A stretch of 64,000 bases of DNA from Glebionis coronaria (GCA_025667525.1 CM046879.1:392049039-392113038); one strand, 5' to 3'; positions 46,464-59,306 are shown, counted from the first letter of the stretch. Program-made: numbers and translations. The notes: generated from the sequence alone by a model not told the origin.

Positions 46464-49032
46464 TGTAAAACCCGTATTTAAAATTTTAAAATATTAAATA
46501 CATAATTTCGATTATTATAAGCTTTATATAATTATTCAAGAAAATAAATATTACGAATTTATTATTTTAGTTACAGAAAAGATTTTTTTACGTCTTCAGA
46601 AAATTAGAACACGAGAATTAATAATACGAACATAGACCTTAAATATTAAAGCACGAGACAAAAAAGAAAGAATGAGTGTGTTTGTGTTGGGCCGCGACTC
46701 ATAAGCTGTAGAAAATAAAAAGATGGGCCTTGAGCCCAGTACATGACTAAACAAAAAAAAACAACGGGACTCACCCCCTCCCCTTTCACAACAGCGAGCA
46801 ACATAAAATAAAATTGAGAAACCCTGGTATTGGTGTTAGGGGTCGTCGGCCACAAAGAGAAAAAGAAAGGAGGGGTACAGTGTTTCGATCTCATCAAGTT
46901 TGGCATTTAGGTATGTCTTTAACCTTCGGTTAATTATATGCGCTTCATGTAACCATTACATTCAGAAATCTTGTTATATCATGATATTATATTATGGTTT
47001 CAAAAAGATATCATCATTAACAGTAGCAAATGAGATGTTTTGTTCTCAAATATGTAGCTTTCGCATGGTATTGTAAAACTTTGGTCTAACACGAATGGGT
47101 ATTTGCTGTCTAGGAATTTATGTGTGAATACAAATGATAAAAATATCTCTTTCACATTTACAAGCTATATCTCACTAGTATTATATCAGACTTCATTTAT
47201 AGAGATGGTTTTGAACTGGTGTGGGTATAATCACGGCTACAACCAAAACCTAAACTAACTATGGCAACTTTCAACTAATCTATCGCTCTCGCTTTATTTT
47301 AAATTCGTACAAGATTATTCATACAAGGGTCAAGTTAGAACGATTTTTCGGGTTATGCCTCGGTGATGGTTAGTGTTTGGAGTAGGGTCTTCTTGTTCGA
47401 GTTGAGCCTGCTCGGTCTTGTTCGATCGGCTCATGTCCGCTAGAGTTTCAAGTTTATGTTGTTTGTCTCGTGTCAAAATTCTTTCCATCATAAAGTGTTT
47501 GGCATTGTGTTGATGCTTGAATTGGTTTTGTACTCTGTTCTTGTGACTACTCCGATCTATTCATGTTAGGAAATCCTTGAAACATCATAGACTACATATA
47601 ATATATGTTATAACAAAATAAGATTTAGAAATTACTATTAACAAGTGATACGTTTAATATTTGTATGAATTACACGAAGATGTATTTTTATATGACATCT
47701 AAACAGCTTTTGATATATCAATACATATAAAGATGGTACTACATTTATGTTACTCTAACTTGTAAGACTTAATCAATTTTAAGTATATATATGATATCAT
47801 GGTCATGCAAAGTAAACTGGCATTGGAGTAAAATTATTTGTATTATATGTAAGTAATTTTAGTTTGAGCAATAACAATAATGCTAGAAAATTTGTAATAA
47901 GGTTTTTGGTATTAATTAGTACATTGGTTTTATAATTAATGTAGATTTTTTTGACGAGAAGTAAGTCAGATATTATTTATGCGTTGAAAGCGGCCAAGGT
48001 ACGGATTTTCCGTCCTTTCAGTAAGGACTTCCTTTCCTTTGCATGATTAGGATTCCCCGTCTGCAGCCAAATGTTTTCCCCAGTATGTGTTTAAGCTTAT
48101 CAGTAATCATGTTAATAACTAAAAAATTTTTTGCCTGAGCATTATATACAAGCATGACCAGTTTAGGTACTAGTTACGCAGGTACCGTAACCATGGCACT
48201 AGAGGCACCGGTGTCGTGACTCACATGCAGGAGAGTGATATCCTGCATCGTCCCACTCATGTTCAGTTTGGCCATTTTTATAAGTATGTTTAGTGGGGCG
48301 TATGGATGCATCCTAGGCTTATCAGTTTACAAGTTATCAGGGTGAATGTGGTGTGTGCTCTACATCCTTCACATTGGAGTTGATCCCTCCACCCAGCACA
48401 GTATTTAGAGGTCACCCCTCTACAGTTATTTAAAGGTCACCCCTTTACAGCATGATGAGGTCCCCCCTCCAGTTATTCATGCACGGTTGTTACAGCACGT
48501 GACCTATATAAGCTCTGGAAATTAAAATATAGTAAATTCATGTTTTCAGGTTTAAAAGATAACACTTCAGTTTTATTATTTATAAATCAGATTTTACAAA
48601 TTATACACAGATTTCCGTTGCAACTTTACTTATAAGTCTTACAACTCCAGTATTTTATCATCTGTTTCATTTTAGTAATTCCTTATCATGCTTTATATCC
48701 GTTCACTAAGCGTTATGCTCAGCCGTAGTTCTTTCATGTTCTAACGGCAGGTACACCAGGACGCTCTTAGGATTCTGAGAGCATGTGCATGAAATGGAAG
48801 CTATCCAGACTTCTTACTTTATGCACTTCTTACATAATTCTGCTTATTTGGACATTGTTTAGTCCTTTCCTTCAGTATTTTATTTTTCATGTTTTGAGCT
48901 TAGGTTGGATTACCGATGTTTGATTCCGGTATTTCCGTTATGGTAAGTTAATGTTTTAGGACATTTACCTTATGCTTTGAGGACACGCCATAAATACACG
49001 TAACGGTCCACTTATCTAAGTGGGGTTTTACA
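46464..49032 (+). repeat. Element C 5' LTR
   Basis: It contains the CAG/GTAC module at 48696-48760 and a two-unit repeat of AGAGGTCACCCCTCT type at about 48409-48455. The 3' terminus reads TTTTACA instead of TGTTACA, a single change relative to the other LTR. Confidence 0.92.
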
Positions 49033-49036
49033 ATTA

Positions 49037-49048
49037 TGGTATCGGAGC
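49037..49048 (+). other. Primer-binding site of element C
   Basis: TGGTATCGGAGC matches the initiator methionine tRNA complement with one change (A to G). Confidence 0.85.
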
Positions 49049-50449
49049 CTGGTTCGACCTGTAGGCTCTAAAAATTGACCTGTGACTAGTGGGTGGTCAC
49101 CAGGAACTTCCAGATTTTGGCGTTGTTATCTTTCATGTTTCTCATGCATTTATCAGTCAGTTCTCTTAGTTATCAGTCGATTTTCTTAAAATTTTTGTCT
49201 AAGTAAAAGGTTGGTACAGGACTGGCCATATTTAGTCGCATGTGCTTTTCTGTGAATTTTGTATTGGTGAACCGACCCATAGGTGTTCACCCTTGCCCGT
49301 TCAGGTTTTGTATTGGTAAACCGACCCATAGGCGTTTACCCTTACTCATGTTAGATTCATGTTTTCAGTCAAATATTACTTATTGAACCAGCCATAAACG
49401 TTCACCAGTATTAAGGTCAAATTTTCATGCTTTCAGTCGAATATTGTTTTGTGAACTAAACCGTAGTTCTTCACCTTTGCTCATATCTTGACATTTTATA
49501 AATTTTGACAAGTATGGAATAAACTACCGCCATCCATATTTAGTCCCATATTGTAAATTCTATACATGACAGTTCTCATGAAATTTTGACAAGTATGGAT
49601 CGAACCAGAAGCATCCATACTTAGTCACATGCTTTTACTATGAATACTGTGAACAAAACCATAGCCATCCACACCAGTTGATGTTAAAATTCAGTCGATT
49701 ATCTTTTCATGTTCTTTGTATCAGTCAAGTTTGTACTCTCAAGTGGATGTCATTTTCATGCTGATTAAGTTCATGTCTCTTTATGAGGATTACGTTTTCA
49801 GCAAGGTGATGATGTTTTCATGCTAAGATACAGAAGAATTACAGTAAAATCCTATTTCATGATAAATCATGTTTTGGTCTTTATCAATCATGTCCTTATA
49901 CTGAACATTGATGAAACTCCGTTTAATCATACTTTTCAACCTCTATACAACCATCATTAAGTCTACGCAGAAATTTTCAGCCTATCATGTTAACTGTTTC
50001 GGTTCAGTTGCTAACCAGTTAAATTAAAAAAAATTCCGTTGACCGTGTCAGACCGTTTACACCAGTATCGATCATATCAGCAAACCTTCAGCGGTACCAC
50101 ATGAATAGTATTCATCGTGTACTTCACGTACAGTATTTCAGGTGAACCCCATGCACCTTACACCATGTGTACCGTTAATCTATCCTTAATCATCTCAGGC
50201 ATTTCCGCTTGTCGTTATTATACCAGATGCTGATGCCGTTAACACGTTGAAGATCTCACAAATGCTGATGCTGCTGATACTTTGGAGATTTCTCAAGATG
50301 CTGATGTTGTTTATACTATGAAGGCTCTATAGAACAAGGACGAAAACTATAAATTTCAAATTTCTGACAAGAATAAATTTCAACCATCAGACACTACAAC
50401 TCCACTCCATGATTTCACTTTCTTAGCTAGATGTCGCACTTCACTCAAC

Positions 50450-50690
50450 TAACATTTCATTCTGAAGAGTGTGAACCGGAACCCAGCCGGCCACTCAGCA
50501 GAATAGCTACAGGAATCACGGTCGTAATAATGACCGTCTTGAAACTGACAGACAAGGTGGTAATGACAACCACCGTGCTTAAAAATAATCAGTTAGTAAC
50601 CATCGGAACTCCGGAACGGATGTGACCAGAAATATAGAGGTCAGTAGTCTAGCCGGTCCGCCAACCCTAGCAGTTACAAAAATTTTCAGC
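50450..50690 (+). pseudogene. Gag tail remnant of element C
   Basis: The frame reads HSEECEPEPSRPLSR. A change of frame then gives NHGRNNDRLETDRQGGNDNH. This is the basic, Asn/Gly-rich linker also seen in element A. Correspondence to the A copy (36000-36230) in both position and content supports the gag assignment. It is interrupted and lacks a zinc knuckle. Confidence 0.58.
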
Positions 50691-51338
50691 CTTGTTCAGT
50701 TTCACCTACTAAAACACATGTTAAGATATCAGTCAAGACACAGACCTCAGGTACCCTTTCTGTAGACATTTTTCAGGACACCAGTCATGGTACATGTCAT
50801 AAGAGTGTCGTCTCTAGGTACGAGTGGAGGCTCATAACTCTAGTATATCTTCTAAACCAGACCCTCAGAAATTCAGGGTACCCTCCAAGGGAGTATACCC
50901 GTTTTGTCATGCCATGCATAAATTAGACCATTAAAAATTCAGCTACCACCACTGGAGTAATATTCAGGCTAGACACGCAGTATTCATTAGGTGAGGTTAT
51001 AGAAGAACACATTCAGTGAAAGTCGCCACAGTACCACCCATGTTTATTAAAGTTCTCCTTTCAGTTCACGACGAGATCCGTCTTACTAAATCCCAAATAT
51101 ATTCATTATATTTTGCCAGAAAATAAGTACAAATTGTTTCTGCCTTACAAGCGCGTGACTTATCAGTCCATAGCTACGAAGGATTTCTAGCCACTAGTTA
51201 TAGTCCACTTCTGAAGTTCCTTAAATTTATGATCAGCAGATTTTATTCTGCATTTCCAGAAATTCCTTCCTAACCACAAGACAGGGTTTAACATAGGGCT
51301 TGTCTCAAGTACAGAACATGTTTTCAGAACTCCTTATC

Positions 51339-51540
51339 GTAGGGCTTCAGCCGAGTATAAAAGAGTTGCAGCAATTGCTGCAAGAGTTACCAGAACGAGG
51401 CCTTATTCGCCCTAACATACCACCAGAAAGTGCATTGTTTCTGTCTATTAGGAAGAAGGCCGGTAACATGAGATCATATATAGACCACCGTAAAATTTAC
51501 CAGATCACCAGTCTTAATCAATGTTCATCCCATAAATAGC
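51339..51540 (+). pseudogene. RT N-terminal fragment of element C (gypsy)
   Basis: The frame contains PSIKELQQLLQELPERGLIR, then PNIPPESALFLSIRKKAGNM and RSYIDHRKIYQITSLNQ. This lines up with the start of gypsy reverse transcriptase: the ELK.QL.ELL..G.IRPS helix, the strand PVLFVKKKDGSMR and the CIDYRELNK.T block. The conserved Asp of the KKDG turn is lost, and a stop at 51537-51539 ends the frame before the catalytic blocks. The fragment is in the same position, relative to the element ends, as the RT of element A. Confidence 0.8.
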
Positions 51541-53392
51541 AGGTTTATCTGATCTGTTACGATGTCTTAAACATTTTCTAGAACAAATTTTCGATCATGC
51601 TACAATCAGTGGTGGGAAAAAAAAGAATGACGTTTTCAGGATGCTGTTGCACATATTACAGTCTTTCTAAGAATTTTGATTTTATACTTCTGAGCTCCCT
51701 AATACTCCAGATATATTATGAAATTATGAATAAAATTTTTTCAATGACTCTCAGACCAAAATCGTCAGTATATTCATTGATCGCATTCTGATCTGCCTAA
51801 TACTAGAGAAGAACACGAGACTCATCTTCTCACAGTTGTACAGAATCTTTAATAGGAGTAATTTTTATAGATAACTTTCCAGATATAAATTTCACTTGAA
51901 CAAAGTGGCATTTCTGAGCCAGCCTATTTTAGCAGAAAGAAATTTCAGACAATCCTGCGAAGGTGAAGGCCATCACCTGATGGTCCCGACTTACGCCTGT
52001 GAACGAAGTACAGGATTTTCTAGAACTCAGTTAACTGCTACCACAGAAATTACAGGCAATTCTCATTGAAAACTTTTCCATGACTACTCAACCAGATTTC
52101 CACCAAAATATTCCGTAATCCCAGGCAGAATTTATATAGAAGCAGTATCACACATTGATGCAACTATGTTCAAATCTAGATGCCGGACATACCACAGGTT
52201 CAAGATAGAACACCGTCATGCTAGTGAGTTACTACAATTCTTAGAAATATCTGAGCAGAAATGAGGCGAAATTCCATGAAATTGTTATCAGTAACCACAG
52301 ACTCAGAATAGTATGATACTATCTAAGTCATCGTTAACCATGTGATCAACTTGCACACGTTTTCGTTCATCCGAAAGGATTCGTAGTAGTGGACCTGCAT
52401 AAAATTTAGCAGTAAATTATACTAACTCAAGGTATTCCATCGACCATCATATCAGACAGAATTCATGTTCACGATAACGTGTATGTTTACGTTCGCTTAC
52501 GTTCACGTTTATTTTCACTTTCACGTTTACGTCTCATTCACAGTAAGATGTTGTTTTAGTTCATGTTTTGTACCATCTCTCGATTTAAGCTCACTTTAGC
52601 GTTTATAACATTGTTCACGTCCAGTTTCTTGTTCCATCTCGCGATACGCGTTTCACAGTTTATTACCAAATATGGTTATAGAAAGCTTGAGAAACTGGAC
52701 TCAAGAATTAGCACAGCTCTTCCATATCCAGGCAGACGTTTTACGTCTCAGTCTGTACCATTTGGCATTCCTTTCTCAGTCAGCATACGTCCATTATATT
52801 TCTAGTATCACATTCACATTATGTTTCACATATCACGTTCACGATATATTCCATGCCCAACATTCATCAGATGATTGCGAACCACGTTCACAATTGTTCA
52901 CATTGTTCGTCTCAAATGTCCCCAGCAGGTTTGCTTAGAGATATAAAAGTCATCGTTTCATGTTATTGTACTTATCGTTTCATGTATCTTACATGCTATA
53001 GCTTATTCATTATATCATATTCAGAAAATCCATCTTAAGTATGGAACCAGAAACTATTCAGCATCATCAGGACAAGGTCAACAGGACCAAGATTTTTATC
53101 ATGTTTAGATCTTTTGAAGGAATCGTTTCGAGCGGGAGGCCACTCGAAACGGAGAAGTCCATCAGGACCTCTCATCATTTTTCCTTCAATAAATCCAGTT
53201 ATGTCCTTTCAATCATGTCACGTTCCATGCTCTCTGCAGCCATGTCACGTTCAGTGTTTACCTTAGTCATGTCATGTTTATACCTATCAGCAGTATAATG
53301 TCTTAAGTAGAAGACGAATTATTTCTTCAGCTTATATTGTCTTTTCAGTTTACGTGTTCCTCCAGTTCTTATTAATTCATCAGCTTATTACC

Positions 53393-53502
53393 ATTAATTC
53401 GAGGACAAATTTCTCCTTTTTAGAGGGGAAGAATTGTAAAACCACGGCATAATCGCATCCTTAATTCGAGGACAAATTATTATTTTTTTAGAGGGGAAGA
53501 AT
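53393..53502 (+). repeat. Duplicated polypurine-tract segment of element C
   Basis: AATTCGAGGACAAAT followed by TTTTTAGAGGGGAAGAATTG and TAAAACC occurs at 53396-53442 and again at 53462-53510. The first copy ends with the first bases of an LTR and then diverges (ACGGCATAATCGC). The second directly precedes the real 3' LTR, where AGAGGGGAAGAAT at 53490-53502 is the working tract. Confidence 0.85.
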
Positions 53503-56063
53503 TGTAAAACCCGTATTTAAAATTTTAAAATATTAAATACACAATTTTGATTATTATAATCTTTATATAATTATTCAAGAAAATAAATATTACGAATGTA
53601 TTATTTTAGTTACAAAAAATATTTTTTTACGTCTTCAGAAAATTAGAACACGAGAATTAATAATACGAACACAGACCTTAAATATTAAAGCACGAGACAA
53701 AAAAAAGAATGAGTGTGTTTGTGTTGGGCCGCGACTCATAAGCTGTAGAAAAGAAAAAGTTGGGCCTTGAGCCCAGTACATGACTAAACAAAAAAAAACA
53801 ACAGGACTCACCCCCTCCCCTTTCACAACAGCGAGCAACATAAAAAAAATTGAGAAACCCTAGTATTGGTGTTAGGGGTCGTCGGCCACAAAGAGAAAAA
53901 GAAAGGAGGGGCACAGTGTTTCGATCTCATCAAGTTTGGCATTTAGGTATTTCTTTAACCTTCGGTTAATTATATGCGCTTCATGTAACCATTACATTCA
54001 GAAATCTTGTTATATCATGATATTATATTATGGTTTCAAAAAGATATCATCATTAACAGTAGCAAATGAGACGTTTTGTTTTCAAATATGTAGCTTTCGC
54101 ATGGTATTGTAAAACTTTGGTCTAACATGAATGGGTATTTGCTGTCTAGGAATTTATGTGTGAATACAAATGATAAAATATCTCTTTCACATTTACAAGC
54201 TATATCTCACTAGTATTATATCAGACTTCATTTATAGAGATGGTTTTGAACTGGTGTGGGTATAATCACGGCTACAACCAAAACCTAAACTAACTATGGC
54301 AACTTTTAACTAATCTATCGCTCTCGCTTTATTTTAAATTCGTACAAGATTATTCATACAAGGGTCATGTTAGAACAATTTTTCGGGTTATGCCTCGGTG
54401 ATGGTTAGTGTTTGGAGTAGGGTCTTCTTGTTCGAGTTGAGCCTGCTCGGTCTTGTTCGATCGGCTCATGTCCGCTAAGTTTCGAGTTTATGTTGTTTGT
54501 CTTGCGTCAAAATTCTTTCCATCATAAAGTGTTCGGCGTTGTGTTGATGCTTGAATTGGTTTTGTACTCTGTTCTTGTGACTACTCCGATCTATTCATGT
54601 TAGAAAATCCTTGAAACATCATAGACTACATATAATATATGTTATAACAAAACAAGATTTAGAAATTACCATTAACAAGTGATACGTTTAATATTTGTAT
54701 GAATTACACGAAGATGTATTTTTATATGACATCTAAACAGCTTTTGATATATCAATACGTATAAAGATGGTACTACATTTATGTTACTCTAACTTGTAAG
54801 ACTTAATTAATTTTAAGTATATATATGACATCATGGTCATGCAAAGTAAACTGACATTGGAGTAAAATTATTTGTATTATATGTAAGTAGTTTTAGTTGG
54901 AGCAATAACAATAATGCTAGAAAATTTGTAATAAGGTTTTTTTGTATTAATTAGTACATTGGTTTTATAATTAATGTAGATTTTTTGACGGGAAGTAAGT
55001 CAGATATTGTTTATGCATTGAAAGCGACCAAGGTACGGATTTTCCGTCCTTTCAGTAAGGACTTCCTTTCCTTTGCATGATTAGGATTCCCCGTCTGCAG
55101 CCAAATGTTCTCCCCAGTATGTGTTTAAGCTTATCAGTAATCATGTTAATAACTAAAAAAAATTGCCTGAGCATTATATACAAGCATGACCAGTTTAGGT
55201 ACTAGTTACGGAGGTACCGTAACCATGGTACTAGAGGCACCGGTGTCTTGACTCACATGCAGGAGAGTGATATCCTGCATCGTCCTACTCATGTTCAGTT
55301 TGGCCATTTTTATAAGTATGTTTAGTGGGGCGTATGGATGCATCCTAGGCTTATCAGTTTACAAGTTATCAGGGTGAATGTGGTGTGTGCTCTACATCCT
55401 TCACATTGGAGTTGATCCCTCCACCCAGCATAGTATTTAGAGGTCACCCCTCTACAGTTATTTAGAGGTCACCCCTCTACAGCATGACGAGGTCACCCTC
55501 CAGTTATTCATGCACGGTTGTTACAGCACGTGACCTATATAAGCTCTGGCAATTAAAATACAGTAAATGCATGTTTTCTGGTTTAATAGATAACACTTCA
55601 GTTTAATTATTTATAAATCAGACTTTACAGATTATACACAGATTTCCGCTGCAACTTTACTTATCAGTCTTACAATTCCAGTATTTTATCATCTGTTTCA
55701 TTTCAGTAATTCCTTATCATGCTTTATATCCGTTCACTGAGCATTATGCTCAGCCGTAGTTCTTTCATGTTCTAACGGCAGGTACACCAGGACGCTCTTA
55801 GGATTCTGAGAGCATGTGCATTGAATGGAAGCTATCCAGACTTCTTACTTTATGCACTTCTTACATTATTCTGCTTATTTGGACATTGTTTAGTCCTTTC
55901 CTTCAGTATTTTATTTTTCATGTTTTGAGCTTAGGTTGGATTACCGATGTTTGATTCCGGTATTTCCGTTATGGTCAGTTAATGTTTTAGGACATTTACC
56001 TTATGCTTTGAGGACACGCCATAAATACACGTAAAGGTCCACTTATCTAAGTGGGGTGTTACA
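53503..56063 (+). repeat. Element C 3' LTR
   Basis: It is collinear with 46464-49032, with few differences visible. The GGAGT target copy follows at 56064-56068. Confidence 0.93.
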
Positions 56064-56764
56064 GGAGTCGTTTCTTGTGGCCACAGAAATGGATTCTATA
56101 ATTGAAGATCGATTGTTATTTTTCTGAGATGAGGTCGTTTGTTTTTTCACTCACGAGTCTTATTGATTCATTGAATTATGATACGTTGTTGATTTTGTGC
56201 GAATCCAATGAAATAGATGGGATGGATGTGTTATTGGATCATTGAATCGAGTTCAAGAAAACCGATTGAGAAAAGTGACTGATGGAATCGGGTTGTTTGA
56301 TTGGTATTGCTGAATCTAATGAACCATGGTTGGTTTATGATTTTCACAATAGTTGTTATAATTGATTCGAAGATGGGTTTTATGATTGTTATGAATTCCT
56401 TTTTGTTGTAATGGATGATGGGTTTTTGAGTCTAAGCTCGAGTGTCGTAGATTGGTGTTGTTTATTAACCAAGAGTTATTGGCTGTTCATGGTAAATGAT
56501 GTTGGGATTTGGATCTTAAAAGATGAAATAGACATGAGGTTGTTCATACGATGGAATGTCATTATGAAACTGATCGGAGTACGAGTAGAGCGGGTATGGT
56601 GGCTGGTATAAGACCAGCCTGAGGCAATAATTGATGTCAACGGCATCAATGGGGTCTTGCTTGCTGAAAATATGGTTGTACATTTGTGTTCTCAGCGAGC
56701 CATAATGGAAAATATCATGGGTTGAGCATGTATCGAATTATTTGAGAACTAACAGGGTCGCTGG
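56064..56764 (+). repeat. Right arm of palindrome, second part
   Basis: It is an inverted match to 43992-44690, continuing from 46458 after element C. It stops at 56764, where an unrelated LTR end begins. Confidence 0.85.
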
Positions 56765-57130
56765 TGTAACACCCCATTTTGATAAAATGGAATATCACAG
56801 GATAATTATGGCGTATCATCAAAGCATGCAAGGTAAATGTCTAAACATTAAATGACCATAAAGAATACGGAAACAAACATCGGATCCAACATAAGCTCCA
56901 CACACGAAATGCATAAGTAGAATGTAAAAGAAAAAGTATTAAACAATGTCCGACAATAGAAAAGTATGTAAATGCATTAAAGAATGAAAGAAGACTAGTG
57001 CCTCATTCCATGCACGTACTCTTGAAATCCTAGCTTTGCCCTTTAGTACCTACCGTATTGAGACATGGAAAAAGAAATACGGCTAAGCAATATGCTCAGT
57101 GTGTGGATATATAACAATGATATGGAATAA
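56765..57130 (-). repeat. LTR end of a further gypsy-type element (H)
   Basis: Minus strand ends ATCAAAATGGGGTGTTACA, almost as in element A. It contains the equivalents of A's GGAACCGATGTTTGATTCCG segment, the CACTGAGC..GCTCAGCCGT block and the GGTAGGTACT module (57045-57112). The similarity fades beyond about 57130. The start of this LTR was not found, so length and completeness are unknown. Confidence 0.72.
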
Positions 57131-57770
57131 TGATGTGTCGTGGATAGTATAGTGATAATTAGATACGTTATAGGGTAAATTATAAAATTACCTTTAGGAA
57201 AAAGTAATAGTCTAATAATACCAATGACGAATTCAATTAAACACGTGAGTGAGTCGAGTTCGTTGTACACGAAGATCTTATGAATTTGAGACGTTTTGCT
57301 TTGATATGGACAATTGATTTGAATTGGTTTTCGGTTTTTAAACTACAAATTAAATCTACAAATTTTGAACTATTTAAAATAAACCTAAAGTGCATGAATC
57401 GTAAACCCCGCTATTTTTAAAATCTAAAACAATTATCTAAAATTTAAAACTTTTAAACTATTTAAAATTTAATAATCTATTTTAAATTTATTTTAAATTA
57501 ATCTATTTAATTAAAAATACTTTTTCAAAACTATTAAAATTTTTAAACTAATTAATCTATTTTAGAAATTTATTTTTAAGTAAACAAAATTCCATTTAAA
57601 TCTAAATTTATCTTAAACAAAATCAAGTAAAACTAATTTACCACTTGTTAAAAAGTTTAAACTAATTTATTTTTAATTGAACTATTAAAAGTTTAAAGGT
57701 AAATCTAATAAAAATTTACAATTGAACTAAAAGACGTTTTGTTAACTAATAAAGTGCAAGCTAATAACAA
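57131..57770. other. AT-rich stretch, no gene seen
   Basis: Very AT-rich with many AAATTTA and TTTAAA repeats. It may be the continuation of LTR H, but I found nothing that proves it. Confidence 0.5.
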
Positions 57771-57774
57771 AAGG

Positions 57775-57890
57775 AACCCAAAGCTCTAGTGGTTATCACG
57801 TTGGGCGACTGAAAGGCAGGTCTCGAGTTTGAGACCTGCAAGTGACGAATTTTGGAATAATTTTTTGGAATTAGATTTTGATTAAAACTA
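57775..57890 (+). mobile_element. Possible tRNA-derived SINE fragment
   Basis: AAGCTCTAGTGGTTATC (57781-57797) resembles a Pol III A box. AGTTTGAGACC (57826-57836) fits a B box, about 35 bases further on, which is normal spacing. The surrounding GGTCTC/GAGACC can pair. A T-rich tail follows. No flanking target duplication or second copy was seen, so it may also be a decayed tRNA-like remnant. Confidence 0.42.
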
Positions 57891-59260
57891 CAAACCAAAC
57901 ACCCCCAATTCGTGGGAACAGCCAAAATTACTCAGTAATTGAAAACAGATAAGATAAGCAGTAAATATTAAACTACTAAAACTAAGCATAAAAATCCTAT
58001 AAACGAACAGTAACTACAGCAAGCAGATAAAACTGAAACCAAGAATTCAACTACTAACACAGTTATAAAAAGGATTTATATATAGAGCAGGTAAATCAGA
58101 TAAAAAACAATGGGACAACACAGCAAGTCCAAAAGCAATTTAACTACAGTATCAAAAGGAACAATGGCAGGAACATTTTAAACGCAATCCAACAGTCTGA
58201 AATCGAAAATTAAAATAGGAACACTCAAATGCAGAAGCTTAACAAGTTCAGTTATACAATTCAAAGAATCAGTTAAACAAGCTAAAAATTAATTCGCAGC
58301 CTTTAAAATACAAATCTATCATAGCAAGTAATCTTGAAATAAACTCAGCAGATTTAACAATAAAGAGAAAACAAATAAGATCAACGCCAAAATCATCAAT
58401 CATAGCCATGAAAATCTGACTAGAGCAACAGTCTAACATACGCAGGCAAGTTTTCTATCAAAGTTCATAACAGCAAACATATATCCGTTATCAAGCATTA
58501 ATCAGCAAATTCAAACTGAAACCAAAACTGCATCAATCGTTTATGCCAAATCAGTAACATCTACAGCAAGTGATTTATATGCCATTAAAATGTTTTTGGC
58601 AGTACACGTCTATAGCCTTATTCTGTCAGCAACGAACCTAACTCTCTAGTATGCAGAAAACTAAATTCACAAGCAATAAGTTTAGATTAATACATAACAG
58701 TCCTTCATCTAAGGTTCCTTCAAAATCCTAAATCCTATAATCATCAAATCTCATGCAATATCATACAAGCAGATTCATACACATACTCATGGGTAATGAA
58801 ATCATTCATTCAACAAGTTACTTTAACAGTACAGAGATACCTTAGATTTAATGATCTAGAACCAGGCAATTACAATGGACCACACTAAAAACAGCTTTAT
58901 TACAACATGAAAAACAATCAGACTTACCAACGCATGTCAAACATTTAGATCAAGAAACTAAACAAACTAATCATTCAAACTAACAATCAAACTAAGCTTA
59001 TAAAAAAACAAAGTAAAACAGGAGAACCTGGAATCCCTCAGCAAGAACAGAGAGATGAATATTGCTCTCTAGAGCTTGTTCTTTCTGTCCGTAGCTGACG
59101 AGCCACGAGCTACACACCAATATCCTATCTAAACCTAACGCCGACCATCGGCACTAAACCCTCGCCTTAAATCCTCCATCTAATCTCAAAAATCAGCAGC
59201 TATTTAACCTGTTTTCAATCTTAACCAGTGGGGTTAAGTTTTTATCCCTACTTCGCTTAA
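57891..59260. other. Unrecognised AT-rich DNA
   Basis: Frames are short on both strands and there is no match to the other repeats in the window. The part 59030-59170 is richer in GC. Read on the minus strand it looks like a transcribed leader (CTCTCTGTTCTTGCTGAGG). It could be part of LTR H or of another LTR, but no termini were found. Confidence 0.45.
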
Positions 59261-59266
59261 TATCAC

Positions 59267-59306
59267 TCACATAAGCAACCAATTGAGCTTATGTGAATGA
59301 TAAACA
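59267..59306. repeat. Inverted repeat, 15-bp stem
   Basis: ATCACTCACATAAGC and GCTTATGTGAATGAT pair at 14 of 15 positions around a 10-base loop. Confidence 0.8.

Larger units (their letters stand above)
49049..53489 (+). mobile_element. Element C internal region, decayed gag-pol
   Basis: Decayed gag is at 50450-50690 and RT at 51339-51540. The tail at 53041-53170 is homologous to A at 38350-38530. From 49200 to 49700 there are repeated short blocks such as AACCGACCCATAGG, also seen in A at 35030-35100. No frame exceeds about 90 codons. Integrase was not recognised. Confidence 0.8.
46464..56063 (+). mobile_element. Element C: complete Ty3/gypsy element, 9.6 kb
   Basis: LTRs of 2,569 bp (46464-49032) and 2,561 bp (53503-56063) start TGTAAAACCC. 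The right one ends GGGGTGTTACA and the left one GGGGTTTTACA. Flanking five bases are GGATT and GGAGT, a target duplication with one change. The uninterrupted palindrome arm near 44690 shows the site before insertion (GTATT by alignment). The internal region has decayed gag and RT on the plus strand and shares several segments with element A, so the two belong to one lineage. Confidence 0.93.

Noticed and set aside
46646..46906. Minus-strand frame repeated at 53635-53914
   Set aside because: Antisense within the two C LTRs. The copies are frameshifted relative to each other, which argues against coding.
57781..57840. A functional tRNA gene
   Set aside because: Only A and B boxes are present. 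The acceptor stem, anticodon arm and length do not fit a cloverleaf.
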